Origin: Endobugula sp047636495
GTDB taxonomy: Bacteria > Pseudomonadota > Gammaproteobacteria > Pseudomonadales > Cellvibrionaceae
Direction: 5' to 3'
DNA length: 64,000 bases
Assembly: GCA_047636495.1 (NCBI GenBank)
Contig: JBLILH010000008.1
Coordinates: 41,544 to 105,543 of the forward strand
Made by a program: the position numbers and the translations under genes. Shown here in pieces: positions 9,562-19,394 of this stretch. The notes under the pieces were generated by a model. That model had not been told where the DNA came from and did not search any database. It saw nothing but the letters and a program-made list of their open reading frames with translations. Each line of letters begins with the position of its first letter. Within the stretch, counting starts at the first letter, position 1.

Positions 9562-10766
9562 TAAGCACCTCCCTTTTTACTGACAGTCTTGCTAACGGGT
9601 TTACTGACCACCGAGCAATCTAGGTCGTATTCGATACGCAGTACTAAGGCAATCAATAAACAGGTGATAATCAAACTACTACCACCATAACTAATAAAAG
9701 GCAGTGTTAATCCTTTGGTCGGTAAAAAGCCAGATGCCACGCCGACATTAATAATCACTTGCGTGGTTAATAATATAGCTACGCCAAATACCGCTAACGC
9801 GCTAAATACGTCATTGCGCAGCATAGCTTTTTTCGCAATGGCGAAAATTTTAACAATCAATAGAAAGAAAACAGATAACAGACATATTCCACCGATAAAA
9901 CCATATTCTTCTGCAAATATTGCAAACACAAAATCAGTATGCGCTTCCGGCAAATACAATAATTTTTGAATACTATTCCCCATTCCTAGTCCAAACCACT
10001 CACCTCGGCCAAAGGCGATTAGCGACTGAGTTAATTGATAGCCACTATCAAATTGGTCTTCCCATGGATCTAAAAATGTAACTAAACGCTTCATACGATA
10101 AGGGGTAAAGAAGGCTAGTGCCGCTAAAATTCCCAAACCAGAAAACAACAATAAAATACATTGCCACAGCTTTGCACCTGCTAAAAACAACATGCCGCCT
10201 ACCGTAATAGCCAGTACTACCGCACCACCAAAGTCAGGTTCTAATAACAACAACCACATCAATAATACGAGCATTAATAACGGCTTAAATAATTCTTTCC
10301 ACTGAGTCTGCAGTACGTAGTGGCTATTGGATAAATAGCTGGCAAAAAAGATAACACCACATAACTTCACCACTTCTGAAATCTGAATAGTGATCAGGCC
10401 TAGTTGCAGCCAACGCTGACTGCCATTCACACGTTTTCCTACGCCAGGAATTAATACAATTAGTAAAAGAGCGCAAGCGATAAAAAATAATATCCAACCG
10501 TATTTTCTCCAGAAACTGGTTGGAACACTCACCATTCCTACACTTGCCACTAACGCAATACATAAATATACCAGATGACGTTTGACAAAATACCAAGGGT
10601 CGTTGTAATTCACTGATGAATAGTCGATGGACGCCGAGGCAATAATGATGATGCCTACAGAGATAAGAATCGCAACCAAGATTAAAATCGATTGATTCAA
10701 TTTCACATTAGTATGCGGTGGAGAATACAGAGGCGATGATAACGATAACTGACGTAAGCTAATCAT
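9561..10766 (-). CDS. ftsW: Septal peptidoglycan glycosyltransferase FtsW (SEDS family)
   Basis: Polytopic SEDS-family polymerase that works with FtsI to make septal murein. About ten hydrophobic segments are seen in 401 residues. Family signatures include KRHLVYL near the N-terminus, GKRVNGSQRWLQLG, EPDFGGAVV, and PEAHTDFVFAIFAEEYGFIG in the large periplasmic loop, where the catalytic Asp lies. The C-terminal PFISYGGSSLI motif is also present. It sits between murD and murG in classical dcw order with overlaps on both sides. Confidence 0.97.
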   Translation of the reverse strand: MISLRQLSLSSPLYSPPHTNVKLNQSILILVAILISVGIIIIASASIDYSSVNYNDPWYFVKRHLVYLCIALVASVGMVSVPTSFWRKYGWILFFIACALLLIVLIPGVGKRVNGSQRWLQLGLITIQISEVVKLCGVIFFASYLSNSHYVLQTQWKELFKPLLMLVLLMWLLLLEPDFGGAVVLAITVGGMLFLAGAKLWQCILLLFSGLGILAALAFFTPYRMKRLVTFLDPWEDQFDSGYQLTQSLIAFGRGEWFGLGMGNSIQKLLYLPEAHTDFVFAIFAEEYGFIGGICLLSVFFLLIVKIFAIAKKAMLRNDVFSALAVFGVAILLTTQVIINVGVASGFLPTKGLTLPFISYGGSSLIITCLLIALVLRIEYDLDCSVVSKPVSKTVSKKGGA

Positions 10767-12109
10767 ACCGCCAACGCCTTAACCGCATGCATAAATTGAC
10801 GACCACGATCCTCAAAACCTGTAAACATATCAAAGCTAGCGCATGCCGGGGATAACAAGATTACATCACCGTTTTCTGCGTGCTGCATGGCCTTTTGAAC
10901 GGCAGATACTAAAGAGTTTTGATATAGGCAGTTAACGCTATCACTGAGTACTGAGTACAGCTTATCTGCATCACGACCTATCAATATAGTGAGTTTAACG
11001 CTACGAGTGGCTACTGTCAGCAGTGGCGAAAAGTCTGCGCCTTTACTCTCACCACCCGCCAGTAAAATAATATTTTTTTCTTCTGCAAAACCTTCTATTG
11101 CGGCTAAGGTTGCACCCACGTTGGTCGCTTTAGAGTCATTAATATACATTGCGCCATTGAGGGTAGCTATGTATTCGCAACGATGCGGCAAACCTTTATA
11201 CGATATTAATGCGGCAAGCATACACTGCATCTCAAAGCCTGCGGCCACACCTAAAGCCAACGCAGCCAGTGCATTAAGGTGGTTATGTCGGCCTTTTATA
11301 GTCAACGATTCAACCGCTACTAATGGCTTAAACTGATAACCGAGATAGACTGCGTCACCCTGTTGAATAAAACCAAAGCTCTTCATATCTGAACTGTCAT
11401 TACCGAAGCTGATAACCTTAGCCTCTTTCGATAATGGTGGGTGCGTTAGTGCATCTTGACGATTAATGACAACCGTTTGCGCATGGCGGTAGATACGTTG
11501 CTTAGCTTGATGATATTCGGCAATTGATTCGTAGCGATCCATATGATCATGACTCACGTTCAAAATAGTCGCTGCGATAGGCTTAAGTGACGACGTACTT
11601 TCTAACTGAAAGCTAGATAACTCTAGTACAAATATATCTATATTCTGACGATCAAGTAAATCTAAAACAGGCACGCCTACATTACCGCCAACGGCAACAG
11701 ACAGACCGCATGCTGCAGCCATCTCCCCCACCAAAGTAGTCACCGTAGATTTTGCATTTGAACCAGTAATCGCTATAACGGGCTTGGTCACTGCTCGGGC
11801 AAACAACTCGACATCACCCACAACAGACACACCTGACGCGATAATCTCTTTCAATGCAGGCGTACGCAAACTTACCCCAGGGCTAATAACTACTTCACTG
11901 GCACGGCGCAAAAGTGCTTTATCTAATTCGCCTAAATATACATCAATCTCGCCAAATTCTTGTTTAAATATTTCAATATTTGGCGGTGCCTCGCGTGAAT
12001 CCATCATCACAAAACGTTGATTATTTTTTCGTAAAAAACGCGCAACCGACAGCCCGGTCATACCTAGACCAATGACGACTGTTAACTGTGAGGTTGCGAT
12101 AAGATTCAT
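10763..12109 (-). CDS. murD: UDP-N-acetylmuramoylalanine--D-glutamate ligase
   Basis: Adds D-glutamate to UDP-MurNAc-L-Ala. Recognised by an N-terminal Rossmann motif (VIGLGMTGLSVARFL), the ATP loop (ITGSNAKSTVTTLVGEM) and the central NVSHDHMDRY motif. The C-terminal domain carries NDSKATNVGA and SPACASFDMF. It has 448 residues, the family norm. Note that the P-loop reads GSNAKST, with Ala in place of the more common Gly before Lys. The 3' end overlaps the start of ftsW by 4 bp. Confidence 0.97.
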   Translation of the reverse strand: MNLIATSQLTVVIGLGMTGLSVARFLRKNNQRFVMMDSREAPPNIEIFKQEFGEIDVYLGELDKALLRRASEVVISPGVSLRTPALKEIIASGVSVVGDVELFARAVTKPVIAITGSNAKSTVTTLVGEMAAACGLSVAVGGNVGVPVLDLLDRQNIDIFVLELSSFQLESTSSLKPIAATILNVSHDHMDRYESIAEYHQAKQRIYRHAQTVVINRQDALTHPPLSKEAKVISFGNDSSDMKSFGFIQQGDAVYLGYQFKPLVAVESLTIKGRHNHLNALAALALGVAAGFEMQCMLAALISYKGLPHRCEYIATLNGAMYINDSKATNVGATLAAIEGFAEEKNIILLAGGESKGADFSPLLTVATRSVKLTILIGRDADKLYSVLSDSVNCLYQNSLVSAVQKAMQHAENGDVILLSPACASFDMFTGFEDRGRQFMHAVKALAV

Positions 12110-12143
12110 GTTATTTGTATTAACCTTGTATATTTAAATCTGC

Positions 12144-13226
12144 TTAACGTAATTTTAAGGTTGCCAAACCCAACAAAACCAACATCACTGTAATAATCCA
12201 AAAACGCACAATGACACGGGGTTCTGGCCACCCTTTTAATTCAAAATGATGATGAATAGGCGCCATTTTAAATACCCGTTTACCCGTCAATTTGTAGGAT
12301 GCCACTTGAATAATGACCGATAAAGTCTCCATCACAAATACGCCCCCCATAATAAAGAAGACTATTTCATGACGAATAATGACAGCTATCACCCCCAACG
12401 CCGCACCTAAGGCTAACGCACCCACGTCACCCATAAACACCTGTGCTGGATAAGTGTTGAACCATAAAAAACCCAAACCTGCGCCACCTAAGGCAGCACA
12501 AAAAACCAACAATTCACCTGCACCTGCAATATAGGGAATATGTAAATAGTCTGAAAAAGTCACATTTCCTGCTAAATAAGCAATGATACCTAAGGCACCT
12601 CCTACCATGACTGTTGGCATGATTGCCAAGCCATCCAAGCCGTCTGTTAAGTTAACGGCGTTGCTCGCACCCACTATTACAAAGTAAGTCAACACAATGT
12701 ACCCTAACCCTAAATCAATACTGACACTTTTGAAAAAAGGAATGATGAGCTCTGTTTCTGCGGGGGTACTCGCATATTGATATAAGTAAATGGCTGCACC
12801 CAAACCAGCAACCGACTGCCAAAAATATTTCCATCGAGCGGGCAGACCGCGAGTATCTTTTTCAACCACTTTTCTGTAATCGTCAACAAAACCTACTGCG
12901 CCAAAAATACCAGTGACTATTAACACCACCCATACATAGCGATTATCTAAATCTGACCATAGTAAGGCGCTCATAAAAATAGCAATCAAAATCAACGTCC
13001 CGCCCATGGTGGGCGTTCCGGCTTTAATTAAATGCGATTCTGGACCATCATCTCGAATCACTTGCCCCACTTGCAAAATATTTAAACGTGATATCATCCA
13101 CGGTCCAAAAATAAAGCTAATCATCAGCGCCGTTAAAACACCCAAAATTCCTCGTAAGGTAAGGTATTGAAAGACAGAAAAACCGCTGTAAAATTGCTCT
13201 AAATATTCAGCCAGCCATACTAGCAT
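12144..13226 (-). CDS. mraY: Phospho-N-acetylmuramoyl-pentapeptide transferase
   Basis: Integral membrane enzyme that transfers phospho-MurNAc-pentapeptide to undecaprenyl phosphate, giving lipid I. It has 360 residues, about ten membrane helices and the family signatures PTMGG, VDDYRKV (Asp pair), NAVNLTDGLDGLA and the cytoplasmic histidine motif APIHHHFELKG. It overlaps the end of murF by 7 bp and is 34 bp from murD. Nothing is unusual. Confidence 0.98.
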   Translation of the reverse strand: MLVWLAEYLEQFYSGFSVFQYLTLRGILGVLTALMISFIFGPWMISRLNILQVGQVIRDDGPESHLIKAGTPTMGGTLILIAIFMSALLWSDLDNRYVWVVLIVTGIFGAVGFVDDYRKVVEKDTRGLPARWKYFWQSVAGLGAAIYLYQYASTPAETELIIPFFKSVSIDLGLGYIVLTYFVIVGASNAVNLTDGLDGLAIMPTVMVGGALGIIAYLAGNVTFSDYLHIPYIAGAGELLVFCAALGGAGLGFLWFNTYPAQVFMGDVGALALGAALGVIAVIIRHEIVFFIMGGVFVMETLSVIIQVASYKLTGKRVFKMAPIHHHFELKGWPEPRVIVRFWIITVMLVLLGLATLKLR

Positions 13227-14596
13227 GATGATATTCCTCGTGAAGTTAAGGCTTCAACCACTCTATCCATGCGTGCACTTCGTGAACCTTTGATTAAAAA
13301 AACGGTATTGCTATTCGCCTGTTCCAACGCGATAGCGATCAACTGATCAATATCATTAAAATGTTGCTTGTCACCGCTAAAAACTAAAGACGCTTTTTTC
13401 GATTGTTTGCCGACAGTCAATAAATGATTGATATTTTTTGCAGCGGCATACTCAGCTACCTGCCGATGAGCGGCATCACTCTCATCACCCAACTCACCCA
13501 TATCACCCATGACTAAAACAGTAGTTGCTGTCATAGCCGCCAACACGTCAATAGCCGCACAAAATGCCATCGGGTTCGCGTTATAACTATCATCAATAAC
13601 GGTGGCCCCATTGATTGCCGGCAAACATTGCAAACGACCCGCAACTCCACAAAAACTGTCCAAACCATCAACAATAGACTGATGGCTAATATTCATCGCC
13701 TCTGCGCAAGAGGCCGCAGCCAATGCATTAGCTACATTATGTAAACCCAATACGGATAGAGAAACAGGTAACACTTTCTCCAGCAACCGTAAATTGAATT
13801 GGGCGCAGCCGTTATGCTGCTGTATCTCGTTTGCCGTTATATCGGCAAGTATTTTTTCTTCGGCCGAGAATGTTATTACTTTTCTATGCGAGCTTTGCGT
13901 TAACCATTGTGGCGAATACTTATCAGCTTTATTAATAATAGCGACACCGTCATTAGACAGACCGTCGTAAATTTCGCCTTTACCTTTTGCAATATTATCA
14001 ATTGAACCAAAACCTTCGACATGTGCCGACATCACATTGTTAATCAGCGCAACATCAGGGCTTGCCATCTGTGTTAAATAATCGATTTCGCCAACAGCAC
14101 TCGCGCCCATTTCGATAACCGCATAGCGATGCTTTTCTCGTAAAGCCAACAAAGAAAGTGGTACGCCTATATGGTTATTAAGATTGCCCTTTGTCGCAAA
14201 TACCCCGTCGGCAACTTCTGCACGCAAAATACTTTCGAGCATACCTTTCACTGTCGTTTTACCGCTGCTACCAGTGATTGCTACAAGTTGACCCTTAAAG
14301 TGGCCGCGCTGCGCGTGTGCAATATGCCCTAGTGCTTTTGTGGTATCGCTAACCACCCATTGAGGCAGACCACAATCGACAACTTCTTTCTCAACCACTA
14401 ACGCCTTTGCGCCTTTTGCTTGCGCATCGATAATAAAATCATGCGCATCAAAACGCTCACCCTTTACGGCAACAAATACATCCCCAGCAACCATTTCTCT
14501 GGTATTGATACTCACTGACTGAAAAGACACATCATCATGACAAATATCGCCGCCAAACTGCTGAGCTAACACTGAAAACTTAAGAGGAGTAATCAT
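13220..14596 (-). CDS. murF: UDP-MurNAc-tripeptide--D-alanyl-D-alanine ligase
   Basis: Adds D-Ala-D-Ala to the UDP-MurNAc-tripeptide, completing the soluble murein precursor. The N-terminal MurF domain is followed by the ATP loop (VAITGSSGKTTVKGML), the central EMGAS motif, the VALINNV segment, and a C-terminal domain with DDSYNANPMA and MGDMGELG. It is 458 residues long. The start overlaps the murE stop by 4 bp and the end overlaps mraY by 7 bp. Its partner DdlB, which makes the dipeptide, is in the same cluster. Confidence 0.97.
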   Translation of the reverse strand: MITPLKFSVLAQQFGGDICHDDVSFQSVSINTREMVAGDVFVAVKGERFDAHDFIIDAQAKGAKALVVEKEVVDCGLPQWVVSDTTKALGHIAHAQRGHFKGQLVAITGSSGKTTVKGMLESILRAEVADGVFATKGNLNNHIGVPLSLLALREKHRYAVIEMGASAVGEIDYLTQMASPDVALINNVMSAHVEGFGSIDNIAKGKGEIYDGLSNDGVAIINKADKYSPQWLTQSSHRKVITFSAEEKILADITANEIQQHNGCAQFNLRLLEKVLPVSLSVLGLHNVANALAAASCAEAMNISHQSIVDGLDSFCGVAGRLQCLPAINGATVIDDSYNANPMAFCAAIDVLAAMTATTVLVMGDMGELGDESDAAHRQVAEYAAAKNINHLLTVGKQSKKASLVFSGDKQHFNDIDQLIAIALEQANSNTVFLIKGSRSARMDRVVEALTSRGISSC

Positions 14597-16203
14597 GCTA
14601 CTTTCTCCCGTTTTTCGAGTGCTACACGAGCAACCACTTGATCGCTGAAGGGCATTTTTTGCTGGCCGATGAGCTGATAATTTTCGTGCCCTTTTCCTGC
14701 AATAATAATCACGTCGCCTACTTTAGCTTGCGCAATCGCCACCCCAATCGCGGCCTCACGATCAGTGATCACCTGCGGAATATTGACAGTAAAACCTTGC
14801 ATGATATCCCGAATGATTTTATCGGGAGATTCGGTACGCGGGTTATCGTTCGTGACAATAATATGTTGCGCATAGCGTTCTGCAATTTTTGCCATTAAGG
14901 GACGCTTAGCTTGATCGCGATCACCCCCACAACCCAACACACAATGAATTTCGCCTTGGGTATATTCGCTAACAGCTTGCAGCACATTATCTAATGCGTC
15001 TGGTGTGTGTGCAAAATCAACTATCACCTGCAAACCGACCGCGTTAGGGATAAGCTCCATGCGTCCTTCCGCAGAAGTAATATACTGAGCCAATGACACT
15101 ATTCGGGAGAAATCATCTGAGGCGCTATCTTTTTTTAAAAAAACACTGAGTACCGCCAATAAGTTTGCTAAATTAAATCGACCTATTAATGGAGTAGCTA
15201 ATGAATAAGTTGACTGACCAACATGTAAATCTGCCAACAACTGTGATCCACCATAACGAATATCACTTAAATACAAATCGGCATCTGAATTACTGACGCT
15301 ATACGTGACAATTGACACTGATTTATCTATTACCTTGATTAAGGAAAATGCAAATTCATCATCTAAATTAAGCACCGCTTGCGTTACTGATGACATGGTA
15401 AATAACTTGGCTTTTTCCGCACCATAAGCCTCCATATCACCGTGATAGTCTAAATGATCGTGACTAAGGTTAGTAAACACAGCGGTATCGATTGCCATGG
15501 CGGCAACACGACCTTGCGATAAACCGTGTGATGACACTTCCATCACTATACTGTCGACAGCAGTTTTCTCCCCCCCACGTTTATTATTTATTGGCGAGGC
15601 TAACTCAGCACAAATTCGCTGCGCACTTACCGCATCGGGCGTTGTCATACCTGTCGACACTAAAGATAATGTGCTGCTTGGGATAAGGCTTTCCCCTGGC
15701 CGACAAACACCAAAGCCGATCGTTCCTACCACGCCTGCACGCTTGCCATTTAACGCTGTCAATTGCGCATAAATTTGCGCGCAACTAGTTTTGCCATTAG
15801 TACCGGTAATCCCGATAACAGGAATATGACGCGTTGGATGCCCGTAAAAATTACCGGCTATCTCACTTAAATGGCACGCTAAGTCCCGAATAAAAATAAT
15901 GGGTGTCGTATCGTAATAATCTACGACAACATCATCACGACTACTCGCATCAATAACATCACACAACACCGCCGACGCACCTTGCTTAACTGCAGCCGCT
16001 ATATATTTTTCACCGTGTGTATGTACGCCCGGCAACGCAATAAAAACATCACCTACATTAATTTTTCGGCTATCTATCAATAAACCACTGACTGTAATAT
16101 TAACGATATCGTCAGTAACAACAGGCTTCACTTTCTCAAGCTGAACAGGCAACAACTGGCCCAGCGTAAAAAGCGGAGTTTGTTTGGTATAGACCGCCAT
16201 CAT
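14593..16203 (-). CDS. murE: UDP-MurNAc-L-Ala-D-Glu--meso-diaminopimelate ligase
   Basis: Adds the third residue of the stem peptide. The ATP loop (GITGTNGKTSCAQI) and the DNPRTE motif in the C-terminal domain are present. The DNPR form is the one associated with meso-diaminopimelate specificity, so the murein is of the usual Gram-negative type. At 536 residues it is somewhat longer than the common 480-500. Extra material is spread over the N-terminal part (for example DVIDASSRDDVVVDYY) and an insertion near SPINNKRGGEKTAVD. The start overlaps the ftsI stop in an ATGA arrangement, so translation is probably coupled. Confidence 0.96.
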   Translation of the reverse strand: MMAVYTKQTPLFTLGQLLPVQLEKVKPVVTDDIVNITVSGLLIDSRKINVGDVFIALPGVHTHGEKYIAAAVKQGASAVLCDVIDASSRDDVVVDYYDTTPIIFIRDLACHLSEIAGNFYGHPTRHIPVIGITGTNGKTSCAQIYAQLTALNGKRAGVVGTIGFGVCRPGESLIPSSTLSLVSTGMTTPDAVSAQRICAELASPINNKRGGEKTAVDSIVMEVSSHGLSQGRVAAMAIDTAVFTNLSHDHLDYHGDMEAYGAEKAKLFTMSSVTQAVLNLDDEFAFSLIKVIDKSVSIVTYSVSNSDADLYLSDIRYGGSQLLADLHVGQSTYSLATPLIGRFNLANLLAVLSVFLKKDSASDDFSRIVSLAQYITSAEGRMELIPNAVGLQVIVDFAHTPDALDNVLQAVSEYTQGEIHCVLGCGGDRDQAKRPLMAKIAERYAQHIIVTNDNPRTESPDKIIRDIMQGFTVNIPQVITDREAAIGVAIAQAKVGDVIIIAGKGHENYQLIGQQKMPFSDQVVARVALEKREKVA

Positions 16204-18011
16204 GTTAATGGCTCCGTCAATTCATCTAACTGCGACCCAACGTTAACCACACTAGATTTAACAGAATGTTTTGTCGCGTTCGCTGCGCGTTTTTTTTGCG
16301 CTTGTTGAATTTTTATTTCATCTGGAGGTATTTGCAATAACTGTAAGCCACGCTCCACTACACTGGCAAACACTGGTGCAGCGACTTCACCGCCATAGTA
16401 TTGCCCACGACTAGGCTCGTTCACCACAACCACTGCAATAATCTTGGGATCATCCGCCGGTGCAAACCCTGCAAACAATGAGGTATAACGGTTATCTACA
16501 TAACCACCCTTACCCACCTTGTGGATTGTGCCGGTTTTACCCGCCACGACATAGTTATCAATGTTTGCTCGCTTCGCTGTCCCACCTGGCAACACGACCG
16601 TCTTCAACATTTCTACGATTTGGTTAGCAATTTTTTTATCAACAACACGCTTAGTCGATGGCGCTTCATCTAACTTCAGAATTGATACAGGCTTTTTCAT
16701 ACCATCATCTGCAATCACAGAATATGCCTGAGCCAATTGCAGCGCAGTCAATGTTAAGCCGTAACCAAAAGCAAAGTTCGCCTGAACAATTGGCTGCCAT
16801 TTGCTATGATTAGGTAATATACCAACCGACTCACCCGGAAAACCAGTTCCTGTGGTTTGCCCTAAACCCACACGAAAAAATAGGTCGCGGATATCGGTAG
16901 CGTCTAAGTCTAAGCTCAGTTTTGTCAAACCTACTTGACTCGATTTAGTGATGATTTTTGTTAAATCTATAACGCCGTAGTTAACGGGATCAAGTAATGT
17001 TTTTCTGCCTACCCGAACATATCCTGGATGCGTATCTATTGTGGATCCAGGAGAATATCGACCTGTTTCGAGAGCAGCCATGATGGTTAACGGCTTCACT
17101 GTCGAGCCCGGTTCAAACTGATCTGTGATTGCTCGGTTACGTATTGATTGGGGTCTTAAACGACTTCTATCATTTGGATTAAATGATGGCTGGTTCACCA
17201 TTGCCAACACCTCACCCGTTTGGGCATCCAACATAACCATTGAACCTGATTCTGCACTGTGGGCCTTCACTGATGCTTTTAGTTCACGGTAAGCTAAGTA
17301 CTGAAGACGCAAATCAATACTTAAACTAATATCTTGACCTGGTGTAGCAGAATCCAATTGAGCAACATCTTTAATGATTCGACCAGAAAGATCTTTAAGT
17401 ACTTGCTTACGCCCGACACTACCACTCAGCCATTGTTCATAAGCAAGCTCTACCCCTTCCTGCCCTTTATCATCGACATTAGTAAAACCTACTAAATGCG
17501 CTGTCACTTCGCCTGCAGGATAAAATCGCTGATACTCCTGCTTACCATAAACGCCATCAATAGATAGTTGCAAAACGCGCTCTGCATCTGTCGGCGCTAA
17601 CTGACGCTCTAAATACATAAACTCTTTTTTACGATAGCGATGTATTTTATCTGCTAGTGGCGCATATTTTATACCTAACGCATCGGCAAGCGCATGCCAC
17701 GTTTCAGGGTGCGCTATTAACTGCTGAGGATTGGCCCACAAAGATATGACTGGCGTACTCATCGCCAGTGGTTCGCCATAACGATCAGTAATCACGCCAC
17801 GATAAGCAGGAATGGTTTCGGTACGTAATGTTCTCGCCAATCCCTGACCCTGCAAAAACTTAAAACCTCTTTCACTATTGGGTAGCACTTGCAGCTGAAC
17901 CAGATGCCAAATAAGCAAGCCTAAAATAACCACCAGCACTGCCGCAACACCATAGAAACGCCATTGATAAATCGCGCGCTGACCAGTCGATTTAGTAGAA
18001 AACTTATTCAT
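16200..18011 (-). CDS. ftsI: Peptidoglycan D,D-transpeptidase FtsI (PBP3)
   Basis: Class B penicillin-binding protein that cross-links septal murein with FtsW. A membrane anchor (about residues 17-40) is followed by the pedestal domain and the transpeptidase domain. The catalytic motif STVK (S303, K306) and the KTG motif (GKTGTIHKV) are present. The second active-site motif, usually SxN, reads SSQ at 357-359 (KSSQVGLTKLSL), a change at a normally conserved position. The 603-residue protein has a Lys/Arg-rich cytoplasm-like C-terminal tail of about 35 residues. It overlaps ftsL by 8 bp. Confidence 0.97.
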   Translation of the reverse strand: MNKFSTKSTGQRAIYQWRFYGVAAVLVVILGLLIWHLVQLQVLPNSERGFKFLQGQGLARTLRTETIPAYRGVITDRYGEPLAMSTPVISLWANPQQLIAHPETWHALADALGIKYAPLADKIHRYRKKEFMYLERQLAPTDAERVLQLSIDGVYGKQEYQRFYPAGEVTAHLVGFTNVDDKGQEGVELAYEQWLSGSVGRKQVLKDLSGRIIKDVAQLDSATPGQDISLSIDLRLQYLAYRELKASVKAHSAESGSMVMLDAQTGEVLAMVNQPSFNPNDRSRLRPQSIRNRAITDQFEPGSTVKPLTIMAALETGRYSPGSTIDTHPGYVRVGRKTLLDPVNYGVIDLTKIITKSSQVGLTKLSLDLDATDIRDLFFRVGLGQTTGTGFPGESVGILPNHSKWQPIVQANFAFGYGLTLTALQLAQAYSVIADDGMKKPVSILKLDEAPSTKRVVDKKIANQIVEMLKTVVLPGGTAKRANIDNYVVAGKTGTIHKVGKGGYVDNRYTSLFAGFAPADDPKIIAVVVVNEPSRGQYYGGEVAAPVFASVVERGLQLLQIPPDEIKIQQAQKKRAANATKHSVKSSVVNVGSQLDELTEPLT

Positions 18012-18315
18012 TAGGCACCACCAAAATAAGCTGTTCGCCTGTTGGAATTTCCATCGCTAACTTTTCAATCGCCACTTTTTCTATTCGCCCGTACGATGCC
18101 CAGGCACTTTCTTCCAGCAAATACTTGCCCCACTCTACTTGCAATGCGTCTTGCTCACTACGTAATACTTCTAGCGCATTAAACTTATTGCGTGTGTCGT
18201 AAGCAGAATAAACAACCGTTAACGCAGAAACCAACATCATCACCCACAGTAGCGCCACCCAAACAATTTGCTGGCGAAAGGCTTTTTTCTTCTCTATTCT
18301 CGATAAGCTTTTCAT
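18004..18315 (-). CDS. ftsL: Cell division protein FtsL
   Basis: Small bitopic division protein (103 residues) of the FtsQLB complex that activates FtsWI. It has a basic N-terminal tail, one membrane helix (about residues 17-38) and a coiled-coil segment (NKFNALEVLRSEQDALQVEW). The family-typical end follows (EKVAIEKLAMEIPTGEQ). The call rests on this pattern and on its position between rsmH and ftsI. An unusual 144-bp gap separates it from rsmH; in many relatives the two genes abut or overlap. Confidence 0.93.
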   Translation of the reverse strand: MKSLSRIEKKKAFRQQIVWVALLWVMMLVSALTVVYSAYDTRNKFNALEVLRSEQDALQVEWGKYLLEESAWASYGRIEKVAIEKLAMEIPTGEQLILVVPNE

Positions 18316-18459
18316 GATGAGGACTGTTTATAGTTAGATCTTTATAGTTAGCTATTTATTGTTGAATTTACCGCTAAATTTACAGTGATGTTATTGACTG
18401 CTATGGCAATATTGACGCATAACTTCGGTTGCTGCTAGTACGTTACTTTTGCGCTATTT

Positions 18460-19392
18460 TTACGCTATTTTTTCTGCCACACGCATCACTGCACTGCGCG
18501 CACGCGGATTAACTGACAGCTCCTGCTCTCCCGCTTTGACTATTTTACCCATACTGCGCAGTCGCTTATTAAGTTCTTCATCTCGAACAGGCACGCCTAT
18601 CGGCAAACGATCACCCTGAACTTGCTGCCGAATAAATCGCTTTACACGTCGATCTTCCAGAGAGTGGAAACTAATCACTACCAACCTGCCTCCCACCGCT
18701 AGTGCTGCCAATGCTTGTTCTAAAATCACATCTAAATCAGACAGTTCATTATTAATGTGGATACGAATTGCTTGAAATGCACGCGTGGCCGGATGCTTAC
18801 CTTTTTCCCATGCTGGATTCGCCTCGGTAACCACTTTAGATAACTCATGGGTCGTCACAAAGGGCTGCTCGTCGCGATATTCAACAATCGCCCTCGCAAT
18901 GCGTTTAGAATAACGCTCTTCGCCATACTCCTTTAACACCCGCGCGATATCTGTTTGGCTAGCGCCATTAATCCACTCGGCGGCAGTTTCGCCCCGGGTG
19001 CGATCCATTCGCATATCCAGCGGACCATCCTGCATAAAACTGAAACCCCGATTCGCCTCATCCAACTGGGGCGAAGACACACCTAAATCCAATAGAATTC
19101 CGTTGACTTTACCCAACCGATCTATTTCGGTTAACCAATTATTTAACTGGGAAAAGGAACCATGACGGATACTAAATCGTGCCTCGCTAGCGAACTGTTT
19201 TTTCGCTTCCGTAATTGCCTGCTCATCTTTATCTACCGCCATTAAATGTGCTTGTGCAGACAGCCGAGACAACACTTCTCGACTATGCCCGCCTCGACCA
19301 AAGGTGCCGTCTACATAAAAACCATCGGCATCGGTAATGAGTGCATCGACAGACTCGTGCAAAAGAACACTTTGGTGGCTCGCCTGACTCAT
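18460..19392 (-). CDS. rsmH: 16S rRNA (cytosine(1402)-N(4))-methyltransferase
   Basis: SAM-dependent enzyme that N4-methylates C1402 in the decoding centre of 16S rRNA (formerly MraW). It shows the opening HQSVLLHESVDAL, the SAM motif VDGTFGRGGHSREVL, LLDLGVSSPQLDEANRGFSF and the C-terminal NPRARSAVMRV. It is 310 residues long and begins 2 bp after the mraZ stop. RsmI, which 2'-O-methylates the same nucleotide, is encoded nearby at 20718. Its 3' end runs into an 11-bp direct repeat (AAAAATAGCG type) that contains the stop codon. Confidence 0.98.
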   Translation of the reverse strand: MSQASHQSVLLHESVDALITDADGFYVDGTFGRGGHSREVLSRLSAQAHLMAVDKDEQAITEAKKQFASEARFSIRHGSFSQLNNWLTEIDRLGKVNGILLDLGVSSPQLDEANRGFSFMQDGPLDMRMDRTRGETAAEWINGASQTDIARVLKEYGEERYSKRIARAIVEYRDEQPFVTTHELSKVVTEANPAWEKGKHPATRAFQAIRIHINNELSDLDVILEQALAALAVGGRLVVISFHSLEDRRVKRFIRQQVQGDRLPIGVPVRDEELNKRLRSMGKIVKAGEQELSVNPRARSAVMRVAEKIA

Positions 19393-19394
19393 CG

